Below, in pieces: positions 15,979 to 24,701 of a stretch of DNA of 64,000 nucleotides. The notes beneath the pieces were generated by a model. The model saw only the letters and a list, made by a program, of their open reading frames with translations. It made no database searches and had not been told where the DNA came from. Numbering within the stretch: position 1 is the stretch's first letter; each line of letters starts with the position of its first letter. A program made the translations under genes and the position numbers. The stretch is from Prevotella sp. (lineage in GTDB: Bacteria > Bacteroidota > Bacteroidia > Bacteroidales > Bacteroidaceae): contig JAEEJK010000050.1 of the NCBI GenBank assembly GCA_016281815.1, forward strand, positions 1-64,000, in the 5' to 3' direction.

Positions 15979-16611
15979 TCAATCTTCTCCAATCTCCTCC
16001 ACAGGAGGCACCAGTCCCTCGATATATTTGCAGAGGATGCCGATGCCCTTGAGATTCTCGCCGCCTTGCGGGATGATGAGGTCGGCATATTTCTTGGTGG
16101 GTTCGATGAACTGCTCGTGCATGGGCTTGAGCACGTTCAGGTAACGTTCGAGCACCATATCGACAGTGCGCCCGCGTTCCACCACATCACGTGTGATGTT
16201 GCGGATAAGTCGCTCGTCGCTGTCAGTGTCGACAAAAATCTTGAGATCCATCAGGTCGCGGAGTTTTTTGTCAAAAAGCGTCATGATACCCTCTATGATG
16301 ATGACGGGTTTGGGCTCCACATGTATGGTCTCCGGCAGGCGGTTGCAGAGTATATAGGAATAGGTGGGCTGTTCGATGGCCTGCCCTTTGCGCAACATGT
16401 TGAGTTGTTTATTGAGCAGTTTCCAGTCGAAAGCATCGGGATGGTCGAAATTGATGGCATGACGCTCCTCCTCTGTCATGTGCGACGTGTCGTTGTAGTA
16501 AGAGTCAAGGGGCACGACCGCCACGTAATGCGGCGGCAAAGCCTGTACGATTTTTCTCACCACAGTGGTCTTTCCCGACCCTGTTCCTCCTGCGATTCCG
16601 ATAATTGTCAT
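15979..16611 (-). CDS. udk: Uridine kinase
   Basis: A 210-residue kinase that phosphorylates uridine and cytidine. The N-terminus has the P-loop GIAGGTGSGKTT, then VVPLDSYYND (substrate-binding Asp and Tyr), NFDHPDAFDW, and the lid-region RLIRNITRDVVERGRT. Length and motif order are those of bacterial Udk. It lies 29 bases after the UDG-like gene in the leftward nuclease-salvage operon. The last codons and the stop fall in a 7-bp satellite. Confidence 0.95.
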   Translation of the reverse strand: MTIIGIAGGTGSGKTTVVRKIVQALPPHYVAVVPLDSYYNDTSHMTEEERHAINFDHPDAFDWKLLNKQLNMLRKGQAIEQPTYSYILCNRLPETIHVEPKPVIIIEGIMTLFDKKLRDLMDLKIFVDTDSDERLIRNITRDVVERGRTVDMVLERYLNVLKPMHEQFIEPTKKYADLIIPQGGENLKGIGILCKYIEGLVPPVEEIGED

Positions 16612-16640
16612 AGTTGTATGGTTGTTGGTTTTGATGATGC

Positions 16641-17243
16641 TTACGGGATTGACTTCTCCCCTTCTGCCCTCAGATAGCGGTCGAAAAGAGGTTGGTAACT
16701 CGCGGCCTTGCGCTCCAGACGCATGGGATAGGCACGGCTGCTGCTCGGCATCCTGAATAGTCTGATCTCACGTCGTCCGAAGGAGAACACGACACTTTCT
16801 CCCACTTTGGGCTGAGGAATACCGAAATGGTCCGTAAAGAGGTCGGTGGCCTTCTGTCCTGTCGTCACCACCACCTCACATTCAGGTATCTCCTGCAGCA
16901 AGGCGGTGAGGTCGGTAGGCTCCACCACCTCCAGGTCTTTGTCGGAGGCCGTTCCCTTGGTGCGCCTCACGGCGACAGCAGTGTCATAAAGCCCCACCCT
17001 TCTCTCGCGCAACATGGAGATAATGTCATCGAGCCTGAAGGTGCGGTGCTGCTCATCCACATACCTGTCTTTGTCGCCGTGAAGACAGATGCCAAAGATG
17101 CGCCACATGTCGTTGATGTAGTTGGGATAGAAGAAATCCATCGCCCACCGGTGTGGGTCGGGAGGGAAACTTCCCAGCATCAGCAACCGTGTATACTCGG
17201 GCAGGAAGGGAGCCCATGGATGGCGGATGATATCGGCGCTCAA
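16641..17243 (-). CDS. Uracil-DNA-glycosylase-superfamily protein
   Basis: A 200-residue protein of the UDG fold, of the type annotated as G/T(U)-mismatch or DNA-deoxyinosine glycosylase. It has the motif LMLGSFPPD, followed by FFYPNYINDMWRIFG and GLYDTAVAV, and a C-terminal MPSSSRAYPM segment in place of the classic HPS loop. It may remove deaminated bases from DNA or, given its position, help process damaged imported material. Its ATG overlaps the end of the secreted nuclease gene by 4 bases, and the uridine kinase gene follows after 29 bases, so it is embedded in the operon. Confidence 0.85.
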   Translation of the reverse strand: MSADIIRHPWAPFLPEYTRLLMLGSFPPDPHRWAMDFFYPNYINDMWRIFGICLHGDKDRYVDEQHRTFRLDDIISMLRERRVGLYDTAVAVRRTKGTASDKDLEVVEPTDLTALLQEIPECEVVVTTGQKATDLFTDHFGIPQPKVGESVVFSFGRREIRLFRMPSSSRAYPMRLERKAASYQPLFDRYLRAEGEKSIP

Positions 17244-18298
17244 TTCTTCTCCTTGATGAGGAAGATGGCTGTAGGAAGGTGGTCAGAATAACCGTCAAGC
17301 CATACACCGCCTGCTGTGGTGCGCTTGGGAGAGCCCTTGTAACGGCCCTCGCTTTGGAGCAGGTAACTGAAATTCTGAATCTTGCATCTCCAATAGGTGA
17401 GTTTGGAGTAGTCGCGTGTGCCAGTACGGTCGAGCAGGTTGGGCGACACCACTATCTGATCGAACAGGTTCCAACTGCCCTCATAACTCAGCGTGCCGGT
17501 ACCGCTGTCAAGCACTTTCCACCATGGGTTGAACATGTCGTTGTCTCCCACATCCTTGATATCCGACTTGGCGCCCAACTCCACCGCCATACTTTTGTTC
17601 TGCGGGTCGTCGTTCATATCGCCCATCACAATGATCTTGCGGTTGGGGTCGGCACGCAACAGCGAGTCTTTCACCGCACGCACCTGACGGCCTGCGCACT
17701 CACGGTAGAATGATGTGGAGAAACGGCTCGGCCAGTGGCAAACGATGACACTCACCGCCTCATCGGCCAGCATGCCGCTCACCGTGAGGAAGCCACGGGT
17801 CTTGAAGGCACTGTCGGCCTCCAGTTCCGGCACATAGGGTATGAGTTCCACATCACGCAGCGTGAAGAGTTTCGGGTTGTAGAGCATGGCACAATCCACA
17901 CCGCGGCGGTCGGGGCCCTCGATGTGCGCAAACTTATAGCCTCTCTCGGCCAATTCAGGTTGTGCCACGAGGTCGGAGAGGGCACGGGCATTCTCTACCT
18001 CGGAGATACCTATAATGGCACATCCGAGCGGGAGTTTGCCACTGCCCGTATCAGTGCCCATGTCTGCCAGTGTACGCGCCATGTTGTGGAGTTTGCGGTT
18101 GTACTTCAGTGCGTTCCACTTGTACGAACCATTGGGAAGGAAGTCGTAGTCGTTCTTGCCCTCATCGTGACAAGTGTCGAAGAGGTTCTCCACATTGTAG
18201 AAACCCACGGCATAGACGTTGTATTTCTTCTGTGCCGATACTGATACCGCTACGGCAAGCAAAATGACCAATAGAAATAATTGTCTTCTCATATTCAT
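17240..18298 (-). CDS. Secreted endonuclease/exonuclease/phosphatase-family nuclease
   Basis: A 352-residue exported EEP (DNase I-like) enzyme. The start at 18298 (or 18292) gives the signal peptide MNMRRQLFLLVILLAVAVSVSA; the open frame extends 25 codons upstream without protein-like sequence. Active-site landmarks are FYNVENLFD (Asn), IGISEVENA (Glu), VCHWPSR (His), MGDMNDDP (Asp/Asn) and YSDHLPTAIFL (Asp-His). It should cut nucleic acid or dephosphorylate in the periplasm or outside. It heads the leftward operon with the glycosylase, uridine kinase and phosphorylase, and is divergent from the TonB receptor gene. A partial promoter match (GATATTTG, minus strand, 18371-18378) lies upstream. 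Confidence 0.9.
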   Translation of the reverse strand: MNMRRQLFLLVILLAVAVSVSAQKKYNVYAVGFYNVENLFDTCHDEGKNDYDFLPNGSYKWNALKYNRKLHNMARTLADMGTDTGSGKLPLGCAIIGISEVENARALSDLVAQPELAERGYKFAHIEGPDRRGVDCAMLYNPKLFTLRDVELIPYVPELEADSAFKTRGFLTVSGMLADEAVSVIVCHWPSRFSTSFYRECAGRQVRAVKDSLLRADPNRKIIVMGDMNDDPQNKSMAVELGAKSDIKDVGDNDMFNPWWKVLDSGTGTLSYEGSWNLFDQIVVSPNLLDRTGTRDYSKLTYWRCKIQNFSYLLQSEGRYKGSPKRTTAGGVWLDGYSDHLPTAIFLIKEKN

Positions 18299-18454
18299 AT
18301 TATATAGATATTTGGTTAGCCTAATGGGTACGCTCCTTGAAGCATGAAACCCGTTAATAGTTTGATTCTGCAAATATCGGAATTTTTATCGACAAAAATA
18401 AATTTTTGTTCAAAAAATTTTTAAATATTGCTTTTTTTTTTCAAAGTTTTTTTG

Positions 18455-18462
18455 TTACTTTG
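18455..18462 (+). promoter_or_regulatory. Promoter -7 box of the TonB receptor operon
   Basis: TTACTTTG followed by C, a one-mismatch form of TAnnTTTG, in a very T-rich stretch. Transcription should start near 18469, about 26 bases before the ATG. The intergenic region is shared with the divergent nuclease operon. Confidence 0.5.
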
Positions 18463-18494
18463 CATCCAAACACAACTATCAAACCTATTGTCTT

Positions 18495-21059
18495 ATGCAA
18501 AAAATGCTGAAAATAGCAGCGTTTGCTCTCTGCTACTCCCCTCTCGCCTTTGCGCAGGAGATTGACTCATTGGAGCAGACCGGTGCGTTGGACGATGCGG
18601 TCTTCACTTTCACGGAGGCCCAGTTGGGCGAGGACGACGACATGTCGCAAAATGTCACCATCCTCAGCAGCAACACCAACGTATACGCCAATGAGGTGGG
18701 TTTCACCTTCTCGCCAGTGCGTTTCCGATTCAGGGCACTCAACCAGAAGTACAACGACATCTACGTGAACGGCGCACTGATGAACGACCTGGAGTCGGGA
18801 CAGTTCAGGTACTCCAACGTGGGCGGCATCAACAACCTCACCCGCAATGTGGATACCACGCTGCCTTTTGAGGACAACAGTTTCTCGATGACCGGACTCG
18901 GTGGCAGCAACAACTACAATTTCAGGGCTTCTCAGGTGGCACAAGGCCACAAACTCTCACTGAGCGGAGCCAACCGCAACTACGTAGCCAGGGCTATGTA
19001 CACCTACGGCAGCGGCATCAGCAAGGACGGATGGGCTTTCGCAGCCAGCCTCGGCTACCGGTGGGCGAGCAGAGGATATGTGGAAGGCACCTTCTACAAC
19101 TCGCTCTCCTACTACCTCGGTGTGCAGAAAATTTCAGGCGACCACTCCTTCTCGCTCTCCACATGGGGCAATCCCACTGAGCGGGCATCGCAGGGCGCCG
19201 GCACCGACGAGAGTTACTGGCTGGCCAACAACTACCAATACAACCCTTACTGGGGCTATCAGAACGGCAAGGTGCGCAACTCACGCATCATCAACGACTT
19301 CGCACCAAGTGCCGTGCTGACATGGGACTGGAACATCGATTCCAAGACACGCCTCATCACCTCGCTCCACGGCAAATACAGCAAGTACAAGAGTACCAAA
19401 CTCAACTACAACAACGCTGACAACCCCCAGCCCGACTACTGGAAAAACCTCCCCAGCAGTTACTATGATGTTTGGGACGAGGACGACCTAAACAACCGCA
19501 CAGAACAAGGACTGGCAGACTTCAATGCCGCCTATGAGTACCTGACGGGGTCGAAGGAAGCCAGGCAGATCAACTGGGACCGCCTCTACGCCGCCAACCG
19601 CAACGCGGCGGCACAAGGTGCAGATGCCATGTATTATGTGCAGGCCAGGCACAACGACAACCTTTACCTCACCCTCTCCTCCACCCTGCACAAGCAACTT
19701 ACTACCAAGTCGCACGCCAACATCGGCGTAATGCTGGGGTCCAACACCGGCAAGCACTACCAGACCATGGACGACCTGCTGGGTGCCAACGTTTTCCACA
19801 ACGTCAACACCTACGCGTTGGGTAACTACGCCGAGGGGTCGAACGAGGTGATGTATGACCTCAACAATCCCAATGGTGTGGTCAAGGAAGGCGACCGCTT
19901 CGGATATGACTACAACCTGCTCGCCCGCCGAGGCGTGCTGTGGGCTAACTACTCCGAGAATTTCGGACCACTCCACTACAGCGTTTCCGGCAAGATCAAC
20001 TACGACGGCATGCAGCGCGACGGAAAGATGAAGAACGGTATGTTCGCCGAGTATTCCTACGGCAAGAGCAAGACCGCTCATTTCGTCAGCGGAGGCGGCA
20101 AATTCAACTCCAACCTCAACCTCGGCGGTGGCAACACCATCTTGCTGGGTATCGGATATGAGCACCGCGCACCGCAGATCACCACCGCTTTCGTCTCGCC
20201 CGAGATGAACAACGACTTCGTGACCAACCTCCACAACGAGCGCATCTTCAGCAGCGAGATTGGCTATCAGTTCATGAACTCGCTCCTGCACGTCAACATC
20301 AACGCCTACTACAACTACCTGAGCCATGTGACAGAGTGGCAGAACTTCTACTTTGACGACATCAACTCGTTCTCCTACGTCTCCATGACCGACATCAAGA
20401 AGCGTTATTACGGCGTAGAGGCCGGTGTCACCGTCAAGGTTTCCTCTTCCTTCAACATCCAAGCCATCGGTACCATCAGCGAGGCTGAGAACATCAACAA
20501 CGCCAAGGTGAGGTACATGAACTCAACCAAAGCCATCTACACCGATGACATCGTGATGAACAAAGGCATGCATGAGGCAAGCACACCACTCACCGCAGGA
20601 AGCATCATCCTCGACTACCACGCCAACGGATGGTTTATCGACCTGAAGGGCAACTACTACGACCGCATCTACCTGAGTTACTCACCGAGTTACCGCTATG
20701 TGGGAACACTTACCACCATGGCTACCGGCGACCCGAACATCGTCAACAACGACGGCACCTTCAACGTGCCCGAGCAATCTAAGGGCAAGGGCGGTTTCAT
20801 GCTCGACGGCTCATTGGGCAAGACGCTGCGCCTGAAGAAAGGAAAGCAACTCTCCATCAACCTGTCTCTCACCAACATCCTCAACAACATCAAAATCTGC
20901 ACCGGCGGTTACGAACAGAGCCGAAGTGACTACACCGTCAAGGATGAGAATGGACAGACCACAGTGAACAACGTGAGGGCTTACAAATTCTCGCTCAATC
21001 CCAAGAAGTACTACGCTTACGGCATCAACGGCATGCTCAACCTGACTTTAAGATTCTAA
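18495..21059 (+). CDS. TonB-dependent outer-membrane receptor
   Basis: An 854-residue outer-membrane transporter. After the signal (MQKMLKIAAFALCYSPLAFA) there is no carboxypeptidase-regulatory-like domain; the plug follows (residues about 50-130: FRFRALNQKYNDIYVNGALM, NVGGINNLTRN), then a long beta-barrel rich in Tyr, Asn and Gly, ending in LTLRF. The terminal aromatic Phe is the normal barrel signal. It is not paired with a SusD gene. Instead it is followed by two OB-fold-type lipoproteins and sits opposite a nuclease operon, so oligonucleotides or nucleosides are the likely cargo; this is inference from context. Confidence 0.9.
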   Translation: MQKMLKIAAFALCYSPLAFAQEIDSLEQTGALDDAVFTFTEAQLGEDDDMSQNVTILSSNTNVYANEVGFTFSPVRFRFRALNQKYNDIYVNGALMNDLESGQFRYSNVGGINNLTRNVDTTLPFEDNSFSMTGLGGSNNYNFRASQVAQGHKLSLSGANRNYVARAMYTYGSGISKDGWAFAASLGYRWASRGYVEGTFYNSLSYYLGVQKISGDHSFSLSTWGNPTERASQGAGTDESYWLANNYQYNPYWGYQNGKVRNSRIINDFAPSAVLTWDWNIDSKTRLITSLHGKYSKYKSTKLNYNNADNPQPDYWKNLPSSYYDVWDEDDLNNRTEQGLADFNAAYEYLTGSKEARQINWDRLYAANRNAAAQGADAMYYVQARHNDNLYLTLSSTLHKQLTTKSHANIGVMLGSNTGKHYQTMDDLLGANVFHNVNTYALGNYAEGSNEVMYDLNNPNGVVKEGDRFGYDYNLLARRGVLWANYSENFGPLHYSVSGKINYDGMQRDGKMKNGMFAEYSYGKSKTAHFVSGGGKFNSNLNLGGGNTILLGIGYEHRAPQITTAFVSPEMNNDFVTNLHNERIFSSEIGYQFMNSLLHVNINAYYNYLSHVTEWQNFYFDDINSFSYVSMTDIKKRYYGVEAGVTVKVSSSFNIQAIGTISEAENINNAKVRYMNSTKAIYTDDIVMNKGMHEASTPLTAGSIILDYHANGWFIDLKGNYYDRIYLSYSPSYRYVGTLTTMATGDPNIVNNDGTFNVPEQSKGKGGFMLDGSLGKTLRLKKGKQLSINLSLTNILNNIKICTGGYEQSRSDYTVKDENGQTTVNNVRAYKFSLNPKKYYAYGINGMLNLTLRF

Positions 21060-21072
21060 AATCACCAAAGAT

Positions 21073-21930
21073 ATGAAACACATTAGTTATATCCTCATCA
21101 CACTGGTCTGCACCCTGCTCACCGCATGCATGGCAGACAGTTTCGACGACCCGAACACACCGGCCGAGGACGTCTTTGGCAACAAGGCAATCACTGAGAC
21201 CAACGTCATCACCATCGCTGACCTGAAGACTATGTTTAGCAGCACCATCAAAAACAGTGGGATGAAAGAGGTCACCGATGACATCAAGATAAAAGGCACC
21301 GTGACCGGTAACGATATCGAGGGCAACATATACAATGAGGTAGTCATCGACGACGGCACAGGAGCCTTCATCATCTGCATCGCACAGGGCGGACTCTTCG
21401 GAATTCTCCCCGTAGGACAAGAAATCCTCGTCGACCTCAAGGGACTATATGTCGGTGCCTATGGCCAACAAGGCGAAGTGGGAACCCCCTACACCAGCAA
21501 GAGCGGATCAACATACGTCAGCCGCATGAGCCGCTTCCTCTGGAACCAGCACTTCCGCCCCATCGGAACAGCCAACCCACAGAGCGTGGTGCCTGAGGAG
21601 TTTGACCGGTCACTCATCAAGAATGCTGCCTATCTGGAGTCACACTGTGGTAAACTGATGACCATTAAGGGCGTGGAAATCCAAGGTGCTGACGGCAAGG
21701 CGGTCTTCGCACCCACTGACGGAAGTGTTGCACTGACCGCCAACTGCGCCAACCGTCAGTTCAAAGGCATCAGCAGCAGTCAGTTGGTATTGCGCACCAG
21801 TACCTTCGCCGACTTCGCAGGCAATGTGATGCCGACAGGAAAAGTTGATGTGACGGGCATCTTCACCCGGTTCCGAGACACGTGGCAAATCCTCATGCGC
21901 AGCGAAAGCGATATTCAACCGGCACAATAG
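21073..21930 (+). CDS. DUF5689 surface lipoprotein
   Basis: A 285-residue lipoprotein: signal MKHISYILITLVCTLLTAC (lipobox LTAC), linker, then the DUF5689 domain with an OB-like barrel (DDIKIKGTVTGNDIEGNIYN, VVIDDGTGAFIICI, GQEILVDLKGLYVGAYG) and a second beta-rich half (LMTIKGVEIQGADGKAVFAP). Members are restricted to Bacteroidetes and often sit next to TonB receptors and EEP nucleases. It begins 13 bases after the receptor gene. It probably sits on the cell surface and binds the substrate for the receptor. Confidence 0.88.
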   Translation: MKHISYILITLVCTLLTACMADSFDDPNTPAEDVFGNKAITETNVITIADLKTMFSSTIKNSGMKEVTDDIKIKGTVTGNDIEGNIYNEVVIDDGTGAFIICIAQGGLFGILPVGQEILVDLKGLYVGAYGQQGEVGTPYTSKSGSTYVSRMSRFLWNQHFRPIGTANPQSVVPEEFDRSLIKNAAYLESHCGKLMTIKGVEIQGADGKAVFAPTDGSVALTANCANRQFKGISSSQLVLRTSTFADFAGNVMPTGKVDVTGIFTRFRDTWQILMRSESDIQPAQ

Positions 21931-21977
21931 CCGCCAAAAACCATTAACGAAGTAAGAACAAAAAACAACATATAGTT

Positions 21978-24131
21978 ATGAAAAAGACAATTTATTCATT
22001 ACTGACCATGGCATTGGCGGTCTTCGCCTTCACCAGTTGCGAGGACGTGCCAGCACCATTCGACTTCCCTTCAAAGGGAGGAGAAGTTCCCGGCGCAACT
22101 GTTGAGCCCGCCGGAAGCGGAACTGTGGCAGACCCCTACAATGTGGCTGCAGCCATCAAGTACACACAATCACTGGAGCCAGGCGCAGAGAGTCCGTCCA
22201 ACATCTACATCAAAGGTATCATTTCTTCCATCAAGGATGATGGTTATACCTTGGACAACTATGGCAACGGTACATTCTGGATTTCTGATGATGGTTCTAA
22301 CAAAAATCAATTCTATATTTATCGTGCACTCTATCTTAACAACAAGAAGTATACTTCTAATGACAAACAGATTGAGGTGGGCGACACCGTCATCATCTGC
22401 GGTATTGTTACCAATTATCAAGGACAAACACCAGAAACAGCACAAAACAAGGCATACCTCTATGCGTTAAACGGCGTCACTTCTAGCGGAGGCGGTTCTT
22501 CTACTGGTGAAGCCAAGGGAAGCGGTACGGTCGATGATCCGTATAATCCAGCAGGCGCTGCTGACGCAGTGAAAAACCTCAAATGGACGAGCAACGACGA
22601 CTACGAAACCACGGGCGATGTTTATGTAAAAGGAAAGATTTCCCGCATCGCAGACAAAGGCACCTTCACTGAGGGTGGCACCTATGGCAACGCATCCTTC
22701 TATATCTCTGAAGACGGAACACAGAATGGCGAATTCTACTGCTTCCGCATTCTGTATCTGGGTAATAAGAAGTTTGAGTCTGGCAAGACCGACATCAAGG
22801 TCGGCGATGAAGTCATCATCTGCGGACAACTGATGAATTATCGCGGCAACACACCTGAGACAGTGGCTGGCAAGGCATATCTCTACTCGCTCAACGGCAA
22901 GACCGAAGGAGGCGGTGGCGGTGGTGGCACCGGAGGTGACGCAAAGGGCTCTGGCACACTCAGTGACCCGTATAATCCGGCAGGCGCCGCTGACGCAGTG
23001 AAAGATCTCACATGGACGAGCAACGACAACTACCAAACCACGGGCGATGTATATGTAAAAGGAAAGATTTCCCGCATCGCAGACAAAGGCACCTTCACTG
23101 AGGGTGGCACCTATGGCAACGCATCCTTCTATATCTCTGAAGACGGAACACAGAATGGTGAATTCTACTGCTTCCGCATCCTGTATCTGGGTAATAAAAA
23201 GTTTGAGTCTGGCAAGACTGACATCAAGGTCGGCGATGAAGTCATCATCTGCGGACAACTGATGAATTATCGCGGTAACACACCTGAGACAGTAGCCGGC
23301 AAGGCATATCTCTACTCGCTCAACGGCAAGACCGACGGCGGCGGTGGCGGTGGCGGCGGTGAAACCGGTGAGGTGAAAGCCGTGACCATCGCGGATTTCA
23401 ATGCCGCTGCAGTGAGCAACGACGTATGGTACAAACTCTCCGGCACAGTGAAGAATCTGAAGGATGGCGATGAATATGGCAATTTCGACCTTGAGGATGC
23501 CACAGGCTCCGTCTATGTCTATGGCCTGCTCTCCGAGAAGGGTGGTGAAAAGAAGAAATTCCAGGAACTGGCTGCCGCCAAGGGCATCAAAAACGGCACC
23601 AAGATTACCATCATCGGCAACCGCGGTGACTACAATGGCAAGATTGAAGTGCTGAACGCCTACTTAGTCAGTGTCGACGGACAAGGTGGCGGTGGCGGCG
23701 ATGACCCGAATCCCACAGGCAAAGGTTCCTACAGCGATCCCTACTCCGTATCGGCAGCCATCGCAGCCGGTTCTGGCAGCGGGGTCTATGTCAAGGGCTA
23801 CATCGTGGGATGCGTGAGCGGCCAGGCTTATGACTCAGGAGCCACCTTCAACGCACTGCCCGATGTGGTGACCAACCTGCTCATCGCCGAATCTTCCACA
23901 GAGAATGACCCGAGCAAGTGTATGCCGGTGCAGTTGCCCTCAGGAGATGTCAGGAAAGGACTTAACCTGGTTGACAATCCCAGCAACCTGGGCAAGGAAG
24001 TGCTGCTCTATGGCAACATCGAGGCTTATTTCAGGGTACCGGGCGTGAAGTCGGTCACCTATGCGGAAATCGACGGCAAGACCATCGGCACCAAGTCCAA
24101 CGTGCGTCGCAAAGCCATCCGCAAAAGATAA
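21978..24131 (+). CDS. Multi-OB-fold lipoprotein with DUF6359 C-terminus
   Basis: A 717-residue lipoprotein (MKKTIYSLLTMALAVFAFTSC). The mature part is a chain of OB-type modules: three of about 143 residues starting GSGTVxDPYN (residues about 45, 180, 323), a fourth shorter one (VTIADFNAAAVSNDVWYKLS, about 470-570), and a C-terminal DUF6359 module (GKGSYSDPYSVSAAI, about 585-705). Glycine-rich linkers (GGGGGGG) separate them. Modules 2 and 3 are nearly identical at the DNA level (period 429 bases), a recent duplication. OB folds bind nucleic acids or sugars; with the neighbouring nucleases, nucleic acid is more likely. It ends with a strong terminator. Confidence 0.88.
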   Translation: MKKTIYSLLTMALAVFAFTSCEDVPAPFDFPSKGGEVPGATVEPAGSGTVADPYNVAAAIKYTQSLEPGAESPSNIYIKGIISSIKDDGYTLDNYGNGTFWISDDGSNKNQFYIYRALYLNNKKYTSNDKQIEVGDTVIICGIVTNYQGQTPETAQNKAYLYALNGVTSSGGGSSTGEAKGSGTVDDPYNPAGAADAVKNLKWTSNDDYETTGDVYVKGKISRIADKGTFTEGGTYGNASFYISEDGTQNGEFYCFRILYLGNKKFESGKTDIKVGDEVIICGQLMNYRGNTPETVAGKAYLYSLNGKTEGGGGGGGTGGDAKGSGTLSDPYNPAGAADAVKDLTWTSNDNYQTTGDVYVKGKISRIADKGTFTEGGTYGNASFYISEDGTQNGEFYCFRILYLGNKKFESGKTDIKVGDEVIICGQLMNYRGNTPETVAGKAYLYSLNGKTDGGGGGGGGETGEVKAVTIADFNAAAVSNDVWYKLSGTVKNLKDGDEYGNFDLEDATGSVYVYGLLSEKGGEKKKFQELAAAKGIKNGTKITIIGNRGDYNGKIEVLNAYLVSVDGQGGGGGDDPNPTGKGSYSDPYSVSAAIAAGSGSGVYVKGYIVGCVSGQAYDSGATFNALPDVVTNLLIAESSTENDPSKCMPVQLPSGDVRKGLNLVDNPSNLGKEVLLYGNIEAYFRVPGVKSVTYAEIDGKTIGTKSNVRRKAIRKR

Positions 24132-24149
24132 CAACCCACCCTCTATATC

Positions 24150-24179
24150 AAAAAAGGCAGGCTCGACCTGCCTTTTTTT
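24150..24179 (+). terminator. Rho-independent terminator
   Basis: GGCAGG-CTCGA-CCTGCC preceded by As and followed by seven Ts; it closes the receptor operon. Confidence 0.9.
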
Positions 24180-24198
24180 GCAAATAATATAAAAAGAA

Positions 24199-24230
24199 TT
24201 TGGTGGGTTGAGAAAAAAATAGTAATTTTG
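24199..24230 (+). promoter_or_regulatory. Bacteroidetes promoter of the bL31 gene
   Basis: TTTG (24199-24202), 20-base spacer, TAATTTTG (24223-24230). The start is expected near 24237, about 45 bases before the ATG. Confidence 0.8.
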
Positions 24231-24281
24231 CACCCCAAACGTGAGAAAAGATTCTATTTAACGTAACAACAATATTTTAAA

Positions 24282-24533
24282 ATGAAAAAAGGTATCCATC
24301 CAGAAAACTATCGCCCCGTCGTATTCAAGGATATGTCCAACGGCGATATGTTCCTTACAAAGTCCACATGCAAGACATCAGAGACAGTGGAATTTGAAGG
24401 TGAGACTTATCCATTGGTGAAGATCGAGATCTCGAACACCTCACACCCGTTCTACACAGGTAAAAACAAACTTGTGGACACTGCCGGTCGTGTCGACCGC
24501 TTCATGAGCCGCTACGGCAAAATCAAGAAGTAA
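24282..24533 (+). CDS. rpmE2: Ribosomal protein bL31, type B
   Basis: An 83-residue ribosomal protein: [20 protein letters not shown] at the N-terminus and [20 protein letters not shown] near the C-terminus are classic bL31. It lacks the CxxC zinc pair (only one Cys), so it is the zinc-independent type B. It has its own strong promoter and a hairpin terminator and is probably independent of the nuclease genes on both sides. Confidence 0.95.
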   Translation: MKKGIHPENYRPVVFKDMSNGDMFLTKSTCKTSETVEFEGETYPLVKIEISNTSHPFYTGKNKLVDTAGRVDRFMSRYGKIKK

Positions 24534-24607
24534 CATATTGGGATAAATCGTGAAGGATGAAAGATGAAGGTCTTTATTCATCCTAAATCCTTTCAATAAA
24601 TAAAATA

Positions 24608-24655
24608 AGGTGCCACTAAAGCGTAGTTGCATATGCGCTCAGTGGCACCTTTTTT
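24608..24655 (+). terminator. Rho-independent terminator with a long arm
   Basis: AAGGTGCCACT...AGTGGCACCTT with a 10-bp outer stem, an inner GCG/CGC pair and a T-run. It ends the bL31 transcript. Confidence 0.85.
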
Positions 24656-24701
24656 AGCATTTGCCAAGAAGAATCAACCTCAAAACCTCACACCCCTAAT
24701 C

